From the NCBI RefSeq assembly GCF_030758955.1, contig NZ_CP132360.1:936905-1000904 (forward strand): 64,000 bases of DNA. Direction: 5' to 3'. A program made the translations under genes and the position numbers. Source of the stretch: Agrococcus beijingensis. GTDB taxonomy: Bacteria; Actinomycetota; Actinomycetes; Actinomycetales; Microbacteriaceae. Below, one piece after another: positions 17,970 through 26,275 of the stretch (position 1 is the first letter of the stretch; the number at the start of each line of letters is the position of its first letter). Under the pieces are notes generated by a model. The model was given only the letters and a program-made list of their open reading frames with translations. It was not told where the DNA came from and did not search any database.

Positions 17970-19028
17970 ATGTCTGACACGCCCCGCCGTCTCGAGACCG
18001 TCACCGTGAGCGCCGGCCGTCCGCCGCACCTGCCGGGCGCGCCCATGAACGAGCCGGTGACCTTCGCCAGCTCGTTCGTCGCCGGCGGCGAGCTCGAGTA
18101 CGCCCGCTACGGCAACCCGAGCTGGACGGCGCTCGAGGAGGCGCTCGGCGCGCTCGAGGGCGGCGACTGCATCTCGTTCGCGAGCGGCATGGCCGCCGTC
18201 TCCGCCGTCATCAACCTGGTGCCCGCCGGCGGCGCGGTCGTGGTCGCCCGCCACTCCTACCAGCACACGCTCGCGCTGCTCGACGACGGCGCGGCGAGCG
18301 CCCGCTACGAGGTGCGGCGCGTCGACGTCGCCGATCCCGACGCGGTCGAGGCCGCGCTGCCCGGCGCCGCGATGGTGTGGCTCGAGTCGCCCACGAATCC
18401 CGCGCTGGAGCTGGTCGACATCGAGCGGCTCGCGCGCGCCGCCCGGGCGGCCGGCGTGCTGAGCGTGGTCGACAACACGTTCGCGTCCCCGCTGCTGCAG
18501 CGGCCCCTCGAGCTGGGCGCCGACATCGTCGTGCACTCGGCGACCAAGCTGATCGCCGGCCACAGCGACGTCGTGCTGGGAGCGGTCGTGACGGGCGCGC
18601 CCGAGCTGGCGGAGCGCATCCGGTTCCACCGCGGCCTGCACGGCGCGATCCCGGGCCCGATGGAGGCGTTCCTGGCGCTGCGCGGGCTGCGCACGCTCTC
18701 GGTGCGGCTCGAGCGGGCCGAGCGCAACGCGCGCGAGCTCACCCGGCGGCTCGCAGGGGCCGCGGGCGTGCTCGAGGTGCGCGACCCCGGCTTCGGCACG
18801 ATCCTGGCAGTGGTGCTCGCCGACGCGGCGGCCGCCGACCGCGTGGTGGAGCGCGTGGGGCTCTGGATCCCGGCGACGAGCCTCGGCGGCGTGGAGTCGA
18901 CGCTCGAGCGGCGGCGCCGCTGGGCGACCGAGGCGCCGACGATCCCCGAGGGCCTCATCCGCCTCTCGGTCGGCATCGAGCACATCGATGACCTCGCCGA
19001 CGACCTGCTGCGGGCGCTGGGGGAGTAG
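17970..19028 (+). CDS. Cys/Met metabolism PLP enzyme (cystathionine synthase/lyase type)
   Basis: 352 aa from ATG 17970. It is a fold-type I trans-sulfuration enzyme: ARYGNPSWTALEEAL (substrate Tyr/Arg region), FASGMAAVSAV, VWLESPTNP, VVDNTFASP and the PLP-binding VHSATKLIAGHSDVVLG with Lys193. The C-terminus has LIRLSVGIEHIDDL. It makes or breaks C-S bonds in Met/Cys metabolism; gamma-synthase, gamma-lyase and beta-lyase cannot be separated here. It is slightly shorter than the usual 380-400 aa. No sulfur genes are adjacent. Confidence 0.9.
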   Translation: MSDTPRRLETVTVSAGRPPHLPGAPMNEPVTFASSFVAGGELEYARYGNPSWTALEEALGALEGGDCISFASGMAAVSAVINLVPAGGAVVVARHSYQHTLALLDDGAASARYEVRRVDVADPDAVEAALPGAAMVWLESPTNPALELVDIERLARAARAAGVLSVVDNTFASPLLQRPLELGADIVVHSATKLIAGHSDVVLGAVVTGAPELAERIRFHRGLHGAIPGPMEAFLALRGLRTLSVRLERAERNARELTRRLAGAAGVLEVRDPGFGTILAVVLADAAAADRVVERVGLWIPATSLGGVESTLERRRRWATEAPTIPEGLIRLSVGIEHIDDLADDLLRALGE

Positions 19029-19071
19029 CGGTGCAGGTTCGGCGGCGCCGGCGAGCGGCGCTCCGCGCCCG

Positions 19072-19077
19072 TAGGCT
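19072..19077 (+). promoter_or_regulatory. -10 TAGGCT, leaderless start of GNAT gene
   Basis: TAGGCT, 6 nt, then GTG 19084. Confidence 0.5.
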
Positions 19078-19083
19078 CGCACG

Positions 19084-19584
19084 GTGACCGACCGAACCCT
19101 CTCCGATGGCGCGCTGCTGCGCGCGGCCCGCACCGGCGATGAGCCGGGCATCCTCGCCCTGATCCACGCGCTCGCCGTCTACGAGCGCGAGCCCGACGCG
19201 GTGGAGAACACCGAGGCGATGCTCACCGCCACGCTGTTCGGCGACGAGCCGCGGGCGTTCGCGCACGTCGTCGAGCGCGACGGCGCGATCGTCGGGATCG
19301 CGCTGTGGTTCCTCACGTACTCGACCTGGACGGGCACGCACGGCATCTGGCTCGAGGATCTCTACGTCGACGAGGCCCAGCGCGGGCGGGGCTATGGCCG
19401 TGCGCTGATGGCCGCGCTGGCGGCGGAGTGCGTCGCACGCGGCTACCGCCGCTTCGAGTGGACCGTGCTCGACTGGAACGAGCCGTCGATCGGGTTCTAC
19501 CGCGCGATCGGCGCGGAGCCGCTGTCGGAGTGGACGACCCAGCGGCTCACGGGTGATCGCCTCGAGCAGCTCGCGCGAGCCTGA
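19084..19584 (+). CDS. GNAT N-acetyltransferase (diamine/spermidine-acetyltransferase-like)
   Basis: 166 aa. The acetyl-CoA loop is QRGRGYGRAL. The surrounding pattern WFLTYSTWTGTHGIWLEDLYV and FEWTVLDWNEPSIGFYRAIGA closely follows spermidine/spermine N1-acetyltransferases, so a polyamine or small-amine substrate is plausible. No polyamine genes lie nearby, so the substrate is an inference. A leaderless start is likely. Confidence 0.85.
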   Translation: MTDRTLSDGALLRAARTGDEPGILALIHALAVYEREPDAVENTEAMLTATLFGDEPRAFAHVVERDGAIVGIALWFLTYSTWTGTHGIWLEDLYVDEAQRGRGYGRALMAALAAECVARGYRRFEWTVLDWNEPSIGFYRAIGAEPLSEWTTQRLTGDRLEQLARA

Positions 19585-19671
19585 GCTGCCGTGCGGCGCG
19601 CGCGGGCGGTTGCCGCGGTCGCGTCCGGGGAAGTGGGGCGGGGGGAGTGGTGCCGAGGAGTGAGGATGCGG

Positions 19672-19982
19672 TCAGCGAGTGCGCAGCGCCCTGACCGTCA
19701 GCACCGGTGCGTCGGTGTCGCTCCAGCGCCGGGCCGACGTGCCTGACGGGGTGTGCGCGCTCACCACCGCGCGCTGCGCGGAGGCGAGGTCTGCGTGCCT
19801 GCCCATGGAGGCGCCACCGCCGTCGACGGCGATGTAGTCGTCGAGGCTGCGCTCGACGAAGCCGAGGAGCTGCACGCTCGCGAAGCCACCCAGAGGTCGG
19901 CGCCCGGTGACGCCCAGGTCGTCCTGGCGGCGTGCAAGCGATCGAAGGCGGATGCGGTGCCCGGCACCAGGGTCATCGACAT
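19672..19982 (-). pseudogene. Frameshifted small gene divergent from marR
   Basis: ATG 19982 follows a strong GGAGGA site and opens a high-GC3 frame (MSMTLVPGTASAFDRLHAA). Near position 19925 coding character moves to another frame, which runs with GC-rich third positions to a TGA at 19672 and contains LLGFVERSLDDYIAVDGG and a Trp/Thr-rich end. The continuing frame has no convincing start codon of its own, so the two halves look like one gene of about 100 aa broken by a single missing base (or two extra). The unshifted frame stops at 19761. I do not recognise the family. A sequencing error or a programmed frameshift are alternatives. Confidence 0.6.
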
Positions 19983-20004
19983 GTCGCGCTCCTCCGGTCG
20001 TTAG

Positions 20005-20044
20005 TTCGGTGATCGAAATGTACCACCTTGGAACGGTAGGGTGG
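20005..20044. promoter_or_regulatory. Divergent control region with short inverted repeats (MarR operator candidate)
   Basis: The region between marR and the divergent small gene holds TTCG-N5-CGAA (20005-20017) and TACC-N10-GGTA (20021-20038). TACATT on the minus strand (20017-20022) is a -10 candidate for the small gene. MarR proteins usually repress from such divergent regions. Confidence 0.4.
20037..20042 (+). promoter_or_regulatory. Candidate -10 TAGGGT for marR
   Basis: It lies 28 nt before ATG 20071 and upstream of the AGAGGGG ribosome site, and it overlaps the inverted repeats. Confidence 0.4.
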
Positions 20045-20070
20045 CGACGAAGCGCAGAAGAGGGGTGCAC

Positions 20071-20613
20071 ATGCGCAGCGAGAACGGTTCGGGCGACGTC
20101 GCCTCGTCCGGTTACTGGTACGCCGAGGATGGTCAGGCCTCGGGCGTCGACGTGCTGAACCTGCTGCGGCGCTACCGGGCCGCAGAGGGCGCGATGCGTG
20201 CCCGCACACGCTCGTCGATGGGCATGGGCGAGACCGATCTGCTGGCGCTGCGGCTGCTGCTGCAGGCGGAACGGCGCGGTGTGCTCGTGCGGCAGCGCGA
20301 CCTCGGCGCCGAGCTGGGGCTCGCCGCCGCATCGGTGACTGCGCTCGTCGATCGGCTGGTCAAGAGCGGCCATGTGCAGCGCGAGCCGCACCCCGAGGAT
20401 CGGCGGGCGACGATCGTCGTCCCGACGACCGACACCGACGACGAGGTGCGCGCGACGCTCGGCGCGATGCATCGGCGCATGATCGACGTCGTCGACACGA
20501 TGGACGACGGCGAGCGCAGCGCAGTGGCCCGGTTCCTCGCGCGCATGGCGCTGGCCATCGACCAGGTCGACGAGCACGCCGAGCCGCAGGCGACACGCGT
20601 CATCGCCGGCTGA
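20071..20613 (+). CDS. MarR-family transcriptional regulator
   Basis: 180 aa. ATG 20071 is chosen because AGAGGGG precedes it. The winged helix-turn-helix covers about residues 50-120 (TDLLALRLLLQAERRG, VRQRDLGAELGLAAASVTALVDRLVKSGHVQREPHPEDRRATIV), including the DRR wing tip. It is divergent from a broken small gene that may once have been its target. Its last 14 nt overlap the convergent M20 peptidase gene. Confidence 0.9.
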   Translation: MRSENGSGDVASSGYWYAEDGQASGVDVLNLLRRYRAAEGAMRARTRSSMGMGETDLLALRLLLQAERRGVLVRQRDLGAELGLAAASVTALVDRLVKSGHVQREPHPEDRRATIVVPTTDTDDEVRATLGAMHRRMIDVVDTMDDGERSAVARFLARMALAIDQVDEHAEPQATRVIAG

Positions 20614-22003
20614 GCGGCCCCTCGCCGAGCTCGCTCCACAGATGGGCGAGCGTCGCAGCCCCGGCTCGGAGCATCGCGAGCGAGGCGCTCTCGTCGCTGT
20701 CGTGCCAGTTGTCCTCCACGAGCCCGGTGCCGAAGAAGACCACCGGCGCGTCGAGCCGCGTCGCGAGCAGGTCGGCCGGGCCGCCGCCGGCGTTGCCCAT
20801 CCGGCCGACGTCGCGCACCCCGAAGCCGCGCGCCATGGCGCGGTCGAGCGCATCGACGAGCGGCGTCGCGGGCGTGCGATAGCTCTCCTGCGCGATCGAC
20901 TCGTCGATCCTCAGCAGATGGTCGTAGCCTGCGGCGACCTGCTCGTCGAACCACTGCCGCATCTGATCGGCCACTGTGGCGATGCGCTGCCCCGCCACGG
21001 TGCGGATGCTGAGGTCTGCCGCCGCCATCGACGGCACGGCCGATCGCTTCACGTCCTCGACGTCGCCCGCCGCCAGGCCGATCACCTCGAGCGACGGTCG
21101 CTCCCAGAGCCGCTCGAGCACGGTGAAGCCGGCCTCGCCCGTGATGCTGCGCGTGTGCGAGCGCGCGAGCCAGTCGCCCGCGTCGAACGGCAGCGCGGCG
21201 AGCTCGGCGCGGCGCGCGTCGGTGATCGGCCGCACGTCGTCGTAGAAGCCAGGGAACGCGATGCGGCCGTCCGTGTCGTACAGGCCGCCGAGCAGCCGAC
21301 CCAGCTCGATCGCCGGGTTGGGGGCAGGGCCGGAGACCGCCCCGCTGTGGATGTCGGTGCGCGGGCCGTAGACCTCCACTCGAGCCGTGAGCGTGCCACG
21401 GATGCTGGTGCACAGCGCCGGATGGCGGGCGTGCCAGAGCAGCGTGTCGGAGAAGAGCACCGCGTCGGCGTCGAGGCGGTCGCGATGCTCGTCGAGCATC
21501 GCCGCGAGGCTGGGGGAGCCGGCCTCCTCCTCGCCCTCCACGAGCAGCTTGAGGTTGACGGCCGGGGCCCGGCGCCCCGTCGCCCGGAGGTGCGCCCGGA
21601 TCGCCCAGAGGTGGGCGACCACCTGGCCCTTGGCGTCCGAGCTCCCTCTGCCGTAGAGGCGCCCGTCGCGCTGCACCGGGTCGAACGGCGACGTCTCGTC
21701 CCAGTTGTCCGCCTTGACGGCGCGCACGTCGTGATGGCTGTACACCAGCACCGTCGGCGCGCCCGGCGCTTCGCACCACTCGGCGAACACGGCCGGCCCG
21801 GTGTCGCCGCTCCAGATCTCGGTGCTCGGGAAGCCGATGTCCCGCAGAGTGCCGGCGAGCCACGACGCCGAGTGCCGCAGGTGCTGCACATGCTCCGGCA
21901 TGCCGGCGATCGACGGGATGCGCACCCATGCGGCGAGCTCGTCGGCAATGGCGTCGTCGTGCGCGTCGATGAACGCCCGGATGTCGTCATGAGCCTGATG
22001 CAT
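20600..22003 (-). CDS. M20-family metallopeptidase (dipeptidase)
   Basis: 467 aa. Zinc-site motifs are YSHHDVR, the DSDA-like GRGSSDAKGQVV with its bridging Asp, and LLVEGEEEAGSPS, whose Glu pair includes the catalytic base. The lid domain contains DIHSG and the C-terminus GNAGGGPADLL. The length and pattern fit the cytosolic nonspecific dipeptidase/CNDP-like branch. ATG 22003 follows GGACGGAG. It ends 14 nt inside the convergent marR gene, and its upstream region contains the dif-like site. Confidence 0.9.
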   Translation of the reverse strand: MHQAHDDIRAFIDAHDDAIADELAAWVRIPSIAGMPEHVQHLRHSASWLAGTLRDIGFPSTEIWSGDTGPAVFAEWCEAPGAPTVLVYSHHDVRAVKADNWDETSPFDPVQRDGRLYGRGSSDAKGQVVAHLWAIRAHLRATGRRAPAVNLKLLVEGEEEAGSPSLAAMLDEHRDRLDADAVLFSDTLLWHARHPALCTSIRGTLTARVEVYGPRTDIHSGAVSGPAPNPAIELGRLLGGLYDTDGRIAFPGFYDDVRPITDARRAELAALPFDAGDWLARSHTRSITGEAGFTVLERLWERPSLEVIGLAAGDVEDVKRSAVPSMAAADLSIRTVAGQRIATVADQMRQWFDEQVAAGYDHLLRIDESIAQESYRTPATPLVDALDRAMARGFGVRDVGRMGNAGGGPADLLATRLDAPVVFFGTGLVEDNWHDSDESASLAMLRAGAATLAHLWSELGEGPLSRR

Positions 22004-22118
22004 CGGATGCTCCGTCCTCGCGCCCGCGAGCCCTGAGGCGTCGCGGATGTGCGCACGTACGGTGAGGCTAGACCCGCGCGGATCGTGAGGCCACGGGCCG
22101 CTTTCCAGACTCGCATCT

Positions 22119-22146
22119 ACCGCCGATAATGCACATTATGTCGGGT
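22119..22146. other. dif-like Xer recombination site
   Basis: 28 bp with the XerC/XerD layout: an 11-bp left arm (ACCGCCGATAA), a 6-bp centre (TGCACA) and an 11-bp right arm (TTATGTCGGGT). The inner ATAATG-CA-CATTAT is a perfect dyad. CCGATAAT and ACATTATGTC are exactly the conserved blocks of the actinobacterial dif consensus as I recall it. It is intergenic, between the M20 peptidase gene and a sigma-factor pseudogene. It is either the chromosomal dif or a site used by an Xer-dependent integrating element. Confidence 0.8.
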
Positions 22147-22191
22147 AGCGTCGATGTCTTGTCGCTCCGCTCGCCCGCTGCGGCATCGGCG

Positions 22192-22448
22192 TCAGCGCGA
22201 CCCCGCTTCGTCGAGCTGCACCCGGAGAGCCGTTCGGGCTCGCGCCAGTCGACTGCGGACGGTCGCGGCCGGTCTGCCCACGATGGCCGCCACCTCCTGC
22301 TGCGAGAACCCTTCCCAGTACACGACGGTCATCATTTCCTGGTCGAGCGCGGGCAGCTGACTGCCAGGAACGTCTCGCTGACCAAGTCGGCAGCATCTTC
22401 TCGGGCGTCGACCCGACGAATGAAGTCGCCCATGTTCGGTTGAGCCAT
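22192..22448 (-). pseudogene. Internally deleted sigma-70 family factor
   Basis: A good ribosome site (GGGGAGAGGG) and ATG 22448 open MAQPNMGDFIRRVDAREDAADLVSETFLA, a recognisable sigma region 2 piece. The frame is then lost, and in a second frame LPALDQEMMTVVYWEGFSQQEVAAIVG with VRSRLARAR gives a complete region 4. Region 2 joins almost directly to region 4, so about 70-80 codons of the linker are missing and the join is out of frame. It is a decayed ECF-type gene. No intact copy lies in the window. Confidence 0.75.
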
Positions 22449-22633
22449 CGCCCTCTCCCCTGCTCTCTGGCGAAGACACCTTCTCCGCCACTCAGGTAAT
22501 GGCCAGCATCGCGCCTTCTGTTGCATCGCCTCTCCCACGGTCCGAGATGTGCGTCATGTCGTCGAGCGCCGACCGGGGCGTCGAGCCCGGCCCCAGCGCC
22601 GCGGCCCGGCTGGCATCTGTTCAGCAACGACTG

Positions 22634-22639
22634 TATGAT
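22634..22639 (+). promoter_or_regulatory. -10 TATGAT, leaderless start of metal-resistance operon
   Basis: TATGAT, 6 nt, then ATG 22646. A sensor such as CmtR would be expected to bind over this promoter, but no strong dyad is visible. Confidence 0.55.
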
Positions 22640-22645
22640 CGGGGC

Positions 22646-23011
22646 ATGATCACGATCGCCACTCGCGTCGACGTCATGCAGCGCCTGGGGCGCGCCATGG
22701 CCGATGAGGCGCGCACCCGCATACTCCTGTCGCTCCTCGACGCCCCGGGCTATCCGGCCGAGCTCGCCGAGGAGCTCGACCTCACCCGCTCGAACGTGTC
22801 CAACCATCTCGCGTGCCTGCGTGGTTGCGGCATCGTCGCGACGACGCACGAAGGGCGCCGTACCCGCTACGAGATCGCCGATCCGCACGTCGCGAAGGCC
22901 ATCCAGCTGCTCTTGGACGCGGTCGTGACGGTGGACGACGACGCGCAGTGCCAGGACGAGGGCTGCACCCTCGGCTGCTGCGCAGGTCGCGCCCAGTTGG
23001 TGCAGGCATGA
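22646..23011 (+). CDS. cmtR: CmtR-like ArsR/SmtB-family Cd/Pb sensor
   Basis: 121 aa from ATG 22646. The ArsR fold carries LTRSNVSNHLACLRGCGIV, with Cys57 and Cys61, and a tail Cys102. These are the same residue numbers as the three metal-binding cysteines of Mycobacterium tuberculosis CmtR, which senses Cd(II) and Pb(II). Further tail cysteines (107, 111, 112) may extend the site. It should repress its own operon until metal binds. It overlaps the P-type ATPase start (ATGA), matching the mycobacterial pairing of cmtR with a metal ATPase. Confidence 0.85.
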   Translation: MITIATRVDVMQRLGRAMADEARTRILLSLLDAPGYPAELAEELDLTRSNVSNHLACLRGCGIVATTHEGRRTRYEIADPHVAKAIQLLLDAVVTVDDDAQCQDEGCTLGCCAGRAQLVQA

Positions 23012-25080
23012 GCGCCGAGTGCTGCGGCGACGACGTTCGGCCGGCAGCTCCGAAGCGTGCCGCGGCCGAGGCGATCCCGAACGTCGAGCGCACCGCCGCC
23101 CCGGAGTCCGCGACGCCGGCCAGCCTGATGGTCGCCGACGGCGACGCATGCTGCGATCCGAAGCCTCGCGCGAGCAGTGACGGCGACGAGGAGCAGCGCG
23201 CTGACCGGTGGTGGCAGGACCGTGCCCTGCTGCCATCGATCGGCGCCGGCGTGCTCGTCGCGGCGGGGCTCGTCCTCGGCTGGTCCGGACTCGAGGTGGC
23301 CGCGACGGTCGCCAACGTCCTCGGACTCATCCTCGGCGCATGGACGTTCGTCCCCGGGGCGATCAAGCGCCTGCTGCGCGGGCGCCTCGGCGTCGGCCTC
23401 CTGATGACGATCGCCGCCGCCGGCGCCGTCGCACTCGGACACGTCGGCGAGGCCGCAGCGCTCGCATTCCTCTTCTCGCTCGCCGAGGCGCTCGAGGACC
23501 GAGCCATGGACAAGGCCAAGGACGGCCTGCGGGCACTGCTGGACCTCATCCCCCGGACCGCGCGAGTGGAGACCGGCGGCGTCGCCCGAGACGTTCCCGC
23601 ACGCGACCTGGTCATCGGCGACGTCCTCCTCGTCGGCGCGGGCGAGCTGGTGTCGACCGACGGCGTCGTGATCGCCGGGCGATCCAGCATCGACACGGCC
23701 GCCGTGACCGGTGAGTCGATCCCCGTCGAGGTCGCCGTCGGCGACATCGTTCCGGCCGGATCCATGAACGGGTCCGGCACGCTCCGCGTTCGCGCAACCG
23801 CCGACGGCCACGACAACTCCCTCACGCAGATCGTGGCGCTCGTCGAGCAGGCGCACGCCCGCAAGGGCGAGCGAGCCAGGCTGGCCGATCGGATCGCGAA
23901 GCCGCTGGTGCCCACGGTGCTCGTGGTCGCCGCCCTCGTGGCCGCGTTCGGGTTCGTCGTCGGCGATCCCATGACCTGGATCGAGCGGGCGCTCGTCGTG
24001 CTCGTCGCGGCATCCCCGTGCGCACTGGCGATCGCCGTGCCCGTCACGGTGATCAGCGCGATCGGCTCCGCGTCCCGCTTCGGCGTGGTCATCAAGTCGG
24101 GCGAGGCATTCGAGCAGCTGGGCACGATTCGCGCCGTCGCTGTCGACAAGACCGGCACGCTGACGCGCAACGCGCCGCAGGTCGTGGAGGTCGCCACGAT
24201 CGACGGCGTCGACGAAGGCTCCGTGCTCGACGTGGCGGCCGCTCTCGAGGCCACGAGCTCGCACCCCCTGGCCACGGCGATCGTCGCCGCAGCCAGCGAC
24301 GCGCCGAACGCGGTCGATGTGGACGAGCAGCCCGGCGCCGGCATCTCCGGAACCGTCGGTGGCGCGCCCGCCCGCATCGGCAGCACCCGGTGGCTCGACC
24401 CCGGCGTCCTGACCGCCTCCGCCGATCGGATGGCGGCCGCCGGCATGACGGTCGTCGTCGTCGAGATCGCCGGGGCAATCCAGGGCGTGATCGGCGTGCG
24501 CGACGAGCTGCGCGACAGCGCTTCCGAGGCAGTGCGCATGCTGCAGGACGACGGCATCGACGTCGTGATGCTCACGGGCGACGATCGGCGCACCGCAGCC
24601 GCCCTGGCGGCCGAGGTCGGCATCGGCACCGTGCACGCGCAGCAGCTGCCACGCGACAAGGCCGACTTCATCGCCACGTCGGCGGAGAGGCGACCCACGG
24701 CGATGATCGGCGACGGCATCAACGATGCTCCCGCGCTGGCCGCGGCGACGGTCGGCATCGCGATGGGTGCTACCGGCTCGGCTGCAGCGATCGAGTCCGC
24801 AGACGTCGCCTTCACCGGCCACGACCTTCGGCTCATCCCGGTCGCGCTGCGCCATGCCCGGCGAGGCCGACGCATCATGCTCGCCAACATCGTGCTCGCC
24901 CTGCTCATCATCGTCGTGCTGTTCCCTCTGGCACTCTTCGGCGTGCTCGGGCTCGCGGGAGTGGTCCTCGTGCACGAGGTCGCCGAGGTCATCGTCATCC
25001 TGAACGGCGTTCGCGCCGCTCGGCGACCGCGCGCACTGCCTGCACCCGCAACGAGCGAGCGAGCGCTCGCCCACGTGTGA
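23008..25080 (+). CDS. Heavy-metal translocating P-type ATPase (P1B, CtpG/CadA-like)
   Basis: 690 aa from ATG 23008, overlapping the sensor gene. Motifs present are TGES, the membrane SPC metal site (about residues 336-338), the phosphorylation site DKTGT (Asp380), SSHPLATAI and GDGINDAP. The C-terminal helix has HEVAEVIVILNG. There is no HMA domain; instead the soluble N-terminus has two vicinal cysteine pairs (residues 5-6 and 48-49) that may load metal. Together with the Cd/Pb-type sensor, export of Cd, Pb or Zn is the best inference. Confidence 0.9.
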   Translation: MSAECCGDDVRPAAPKRAAAEAIPNVERTAAPESATPASLMVADGDACCDPKPRASSDGDEEQRADRWWQDRALLPSIGAGVLVAAGLVLGWSGLEVAATVANVLGLILGAWTFVPGAIKRLLRGRLGVGLLMTIAAAGAVALGHVGEAAALAFLFSLAEALEDRAMDKAKDGLRALLDLIPRTARVETGGVARDVPARDLVIGDVLLVGAGELVSTDGVVIAGRSSIDTAAVTGESIPVEVAVGDIVPAGSMNGSGTLRVRATADGHDNSLTQIVALVEQAHARKGERARLADRIAKPLVPTVLVVAALVAAFGFVVGDPMTWIERALVVLVAASPCALAIAVPVTVISAIGSASRFGVVIKSGEAFEQLGTIRAVAVDKTGTLTRNAPQVVEVATIDGVDEGSVLDVAAALEATSSHPLATAIVAAASDAPNAVDVDEQPGAGISGTVGGAPARIGSTRWLDPGVLTASADRMAAAGMTVVVVEIAGAIQGVIGVRDELRDSASEAVRMLQDDGIDVVMLTGDDRRTAAALAAEVGIGTVHAQQLPRDKADFIATSAERRPTAMIGDGINDAPALAAATVGIAMGATGSAAAIESADVAFTGHDLRLIPVALRHARRGRRIMLANIVLALLIIVVLFPLALFGVLGLAGVVLVHEVAEVIVILNGVRAARRPRALPAPATSERALAHV

Positions 25081-25198
25081 CCGCAGCTCGACCGTTCCAG
25101 CATCGGAGGGGGCAGGGAGAGGAACCGCGCCGAAGGCGGCCGGACGGACCGTGAGGAGGAGCATCCGCCCGGCCTCGATGAGCGGTGAGCGTGGCCCA

Positions 25199-25217
25199 TA
25201 GGCTGATGTCAGACATC
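25199..25217 (+). promoter_or_regulatory. -10 TAGGCT with perfect inverted repeat at the start site
   Basis: TAGGCT at 25199-25204 is followed at once by GATGTC-A-GACATC (25205-25217). This places a perfect 13-bp dyad over the expected transcription start of the EamA gene, with a leader of about 60 nt. It is a plausible operator, but the regulator is unknown. Confidence 0.45.
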
Positions 25218-25273
25218 TTGACGGCCACCGCGCGCGTCTCCTCTCCTCTCCCTCACCCCTACCGCGGAGATCC

Positions 25274-26275
25274 GTGATCGCTGCACGCACCCCCGAGCGC
25301 CCTGCGGACGCTCGGCCGAACGCCTTCTCCCTCGGCGTCGCCGCATCGCTCGGCGCCTCGGTGCTCTTCGGCGCGCTCTTCCTCATCCCGCCGATGCTGC
25401 AGCCGCTCGACGGCCTCGAGATCGTGGCGTGGCGCATCCTCGCCACCGTGCCCGTGCTCGTGCTGCTCGTCGGGCTCACCGGAGGGCTCCGCGATGTCGG
25501 TGCCGTGCTGGCGCGCATCCGCCGCAGGCCGGCGCTCGCGATCGTGCTCGTCGTCGACGCGGCGCTGCTCGGCGTGCAGCTGTGGCTCTTCGGCTGGGCG
25601 CCGATCAGCGGCCACGGCCTCGACACGGCGACGGGGTACCTGCTGCTCCCCCTCGCGCTGGTGGTGGTCGGCACCGTGCTGCACGGCGAGCGGCTCTCGC
25701 GCATCCGCAGCGCGGCGGTCGTCGCTGCCGCAGTGGGCGTGCTCGCCGCGCTGCTGCTCGGCGGCGCCGTGGGCATCGCGACGCTCATCGTCGCGCTCGG
25801 CTACCCCGTCTACTTCGACCTGCGGCGCCGCTTCCGACTCGACTCCCCCGGTGCCACCGTGCTCGAGCAAGCGGTGCTGCTGCCGGCCGCCATCGCCCTG
25901 CTCGCCGTCCGCGGCGCGGAGGGCACCATCGCGGCCACGTGGAGCCACGCGCCCGTGATCATGCTGCTCGGCGCGGTCAGCGGCCTCGCCCTGTGGCTCT
26001 ACCTCTCGGCGAGCAGGGTGCTGCCGCTCGGCCTCTTCGGCCTGCTCAGCTACCTCGAGCCGGTGCTGCTCGTCGCCGTTTCAGCGCTGCTGCTCGACGA
26101 GCAGCTCGGCCTTGCCGACGCGCTCGTCTACGGTCCGATCGCGTGCGCACTGCTGCTGCTCGCGATCGAGACCGCCCGCCGGCGCCCCGCAGGGCGCCGG
26201 GTCGACGATGCGCCTCAGTCGGCCATCCGCTCGCCTGCCGGCGAGAGCACCCACCAGACCTCGTTCACGGCCTGA
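25274..26275 (+). CDS. EamA/RarD-type drug/metabolite transporter
   Basis: 333 aa with about ten hydrophobic helices in two EamA halves (for example ASVLFGALFLIPPML at the start and LLSYLEPVLLVAVSALLLDEQLG near the end, the usual EamA C-terminal signature). It resembles RarD-family permeases. The substrate is unknown. GTG 25274 has a close GGAG. The last 61 nt overlap the convergent lipoprotein gene. Confidence 0.85.
   Translation: MIAARTPERPADARPNAFSLGVAASLGASVLFGALFLIPPMLQPLDGLEIVAWRILATVPVLVLLVGLTGGLRDVGAVLARIRRRPALAIVLVVDAALLGVQLWLFGWAPISGHGLDTATGYLLLPLALVVVGTVLHGERLSRIRSAAVVAAAVGVLAALLLGGAVGIATLIVALGYPVYFDLRRRFRLDSPGATVLEQAVLLPAAIALLAVRGAEGTIAATWSHAPVIMLLGAVSGLALWLYLSASRVLPLGLFGLLSYLEPVLLVAVSALLLDEQLGLADALVYGPIACALLLLAIETARRRPAGRRVDDAPQSAIRSPAGESTHQTSFTA

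Noticed and set aside
22620..22639. CmtR operator
   Set aside because: Only a CAG/CTG three-base symmetry is visible around the -10; too weak to call.
22119..25080. Complete Xer-integrated element carrying metal resistance
   Set aside because: I found no second dif-like site between 25.1 and 26.3 kb, and no transfer or integrase genes, so the island boundaries cannot be defined.
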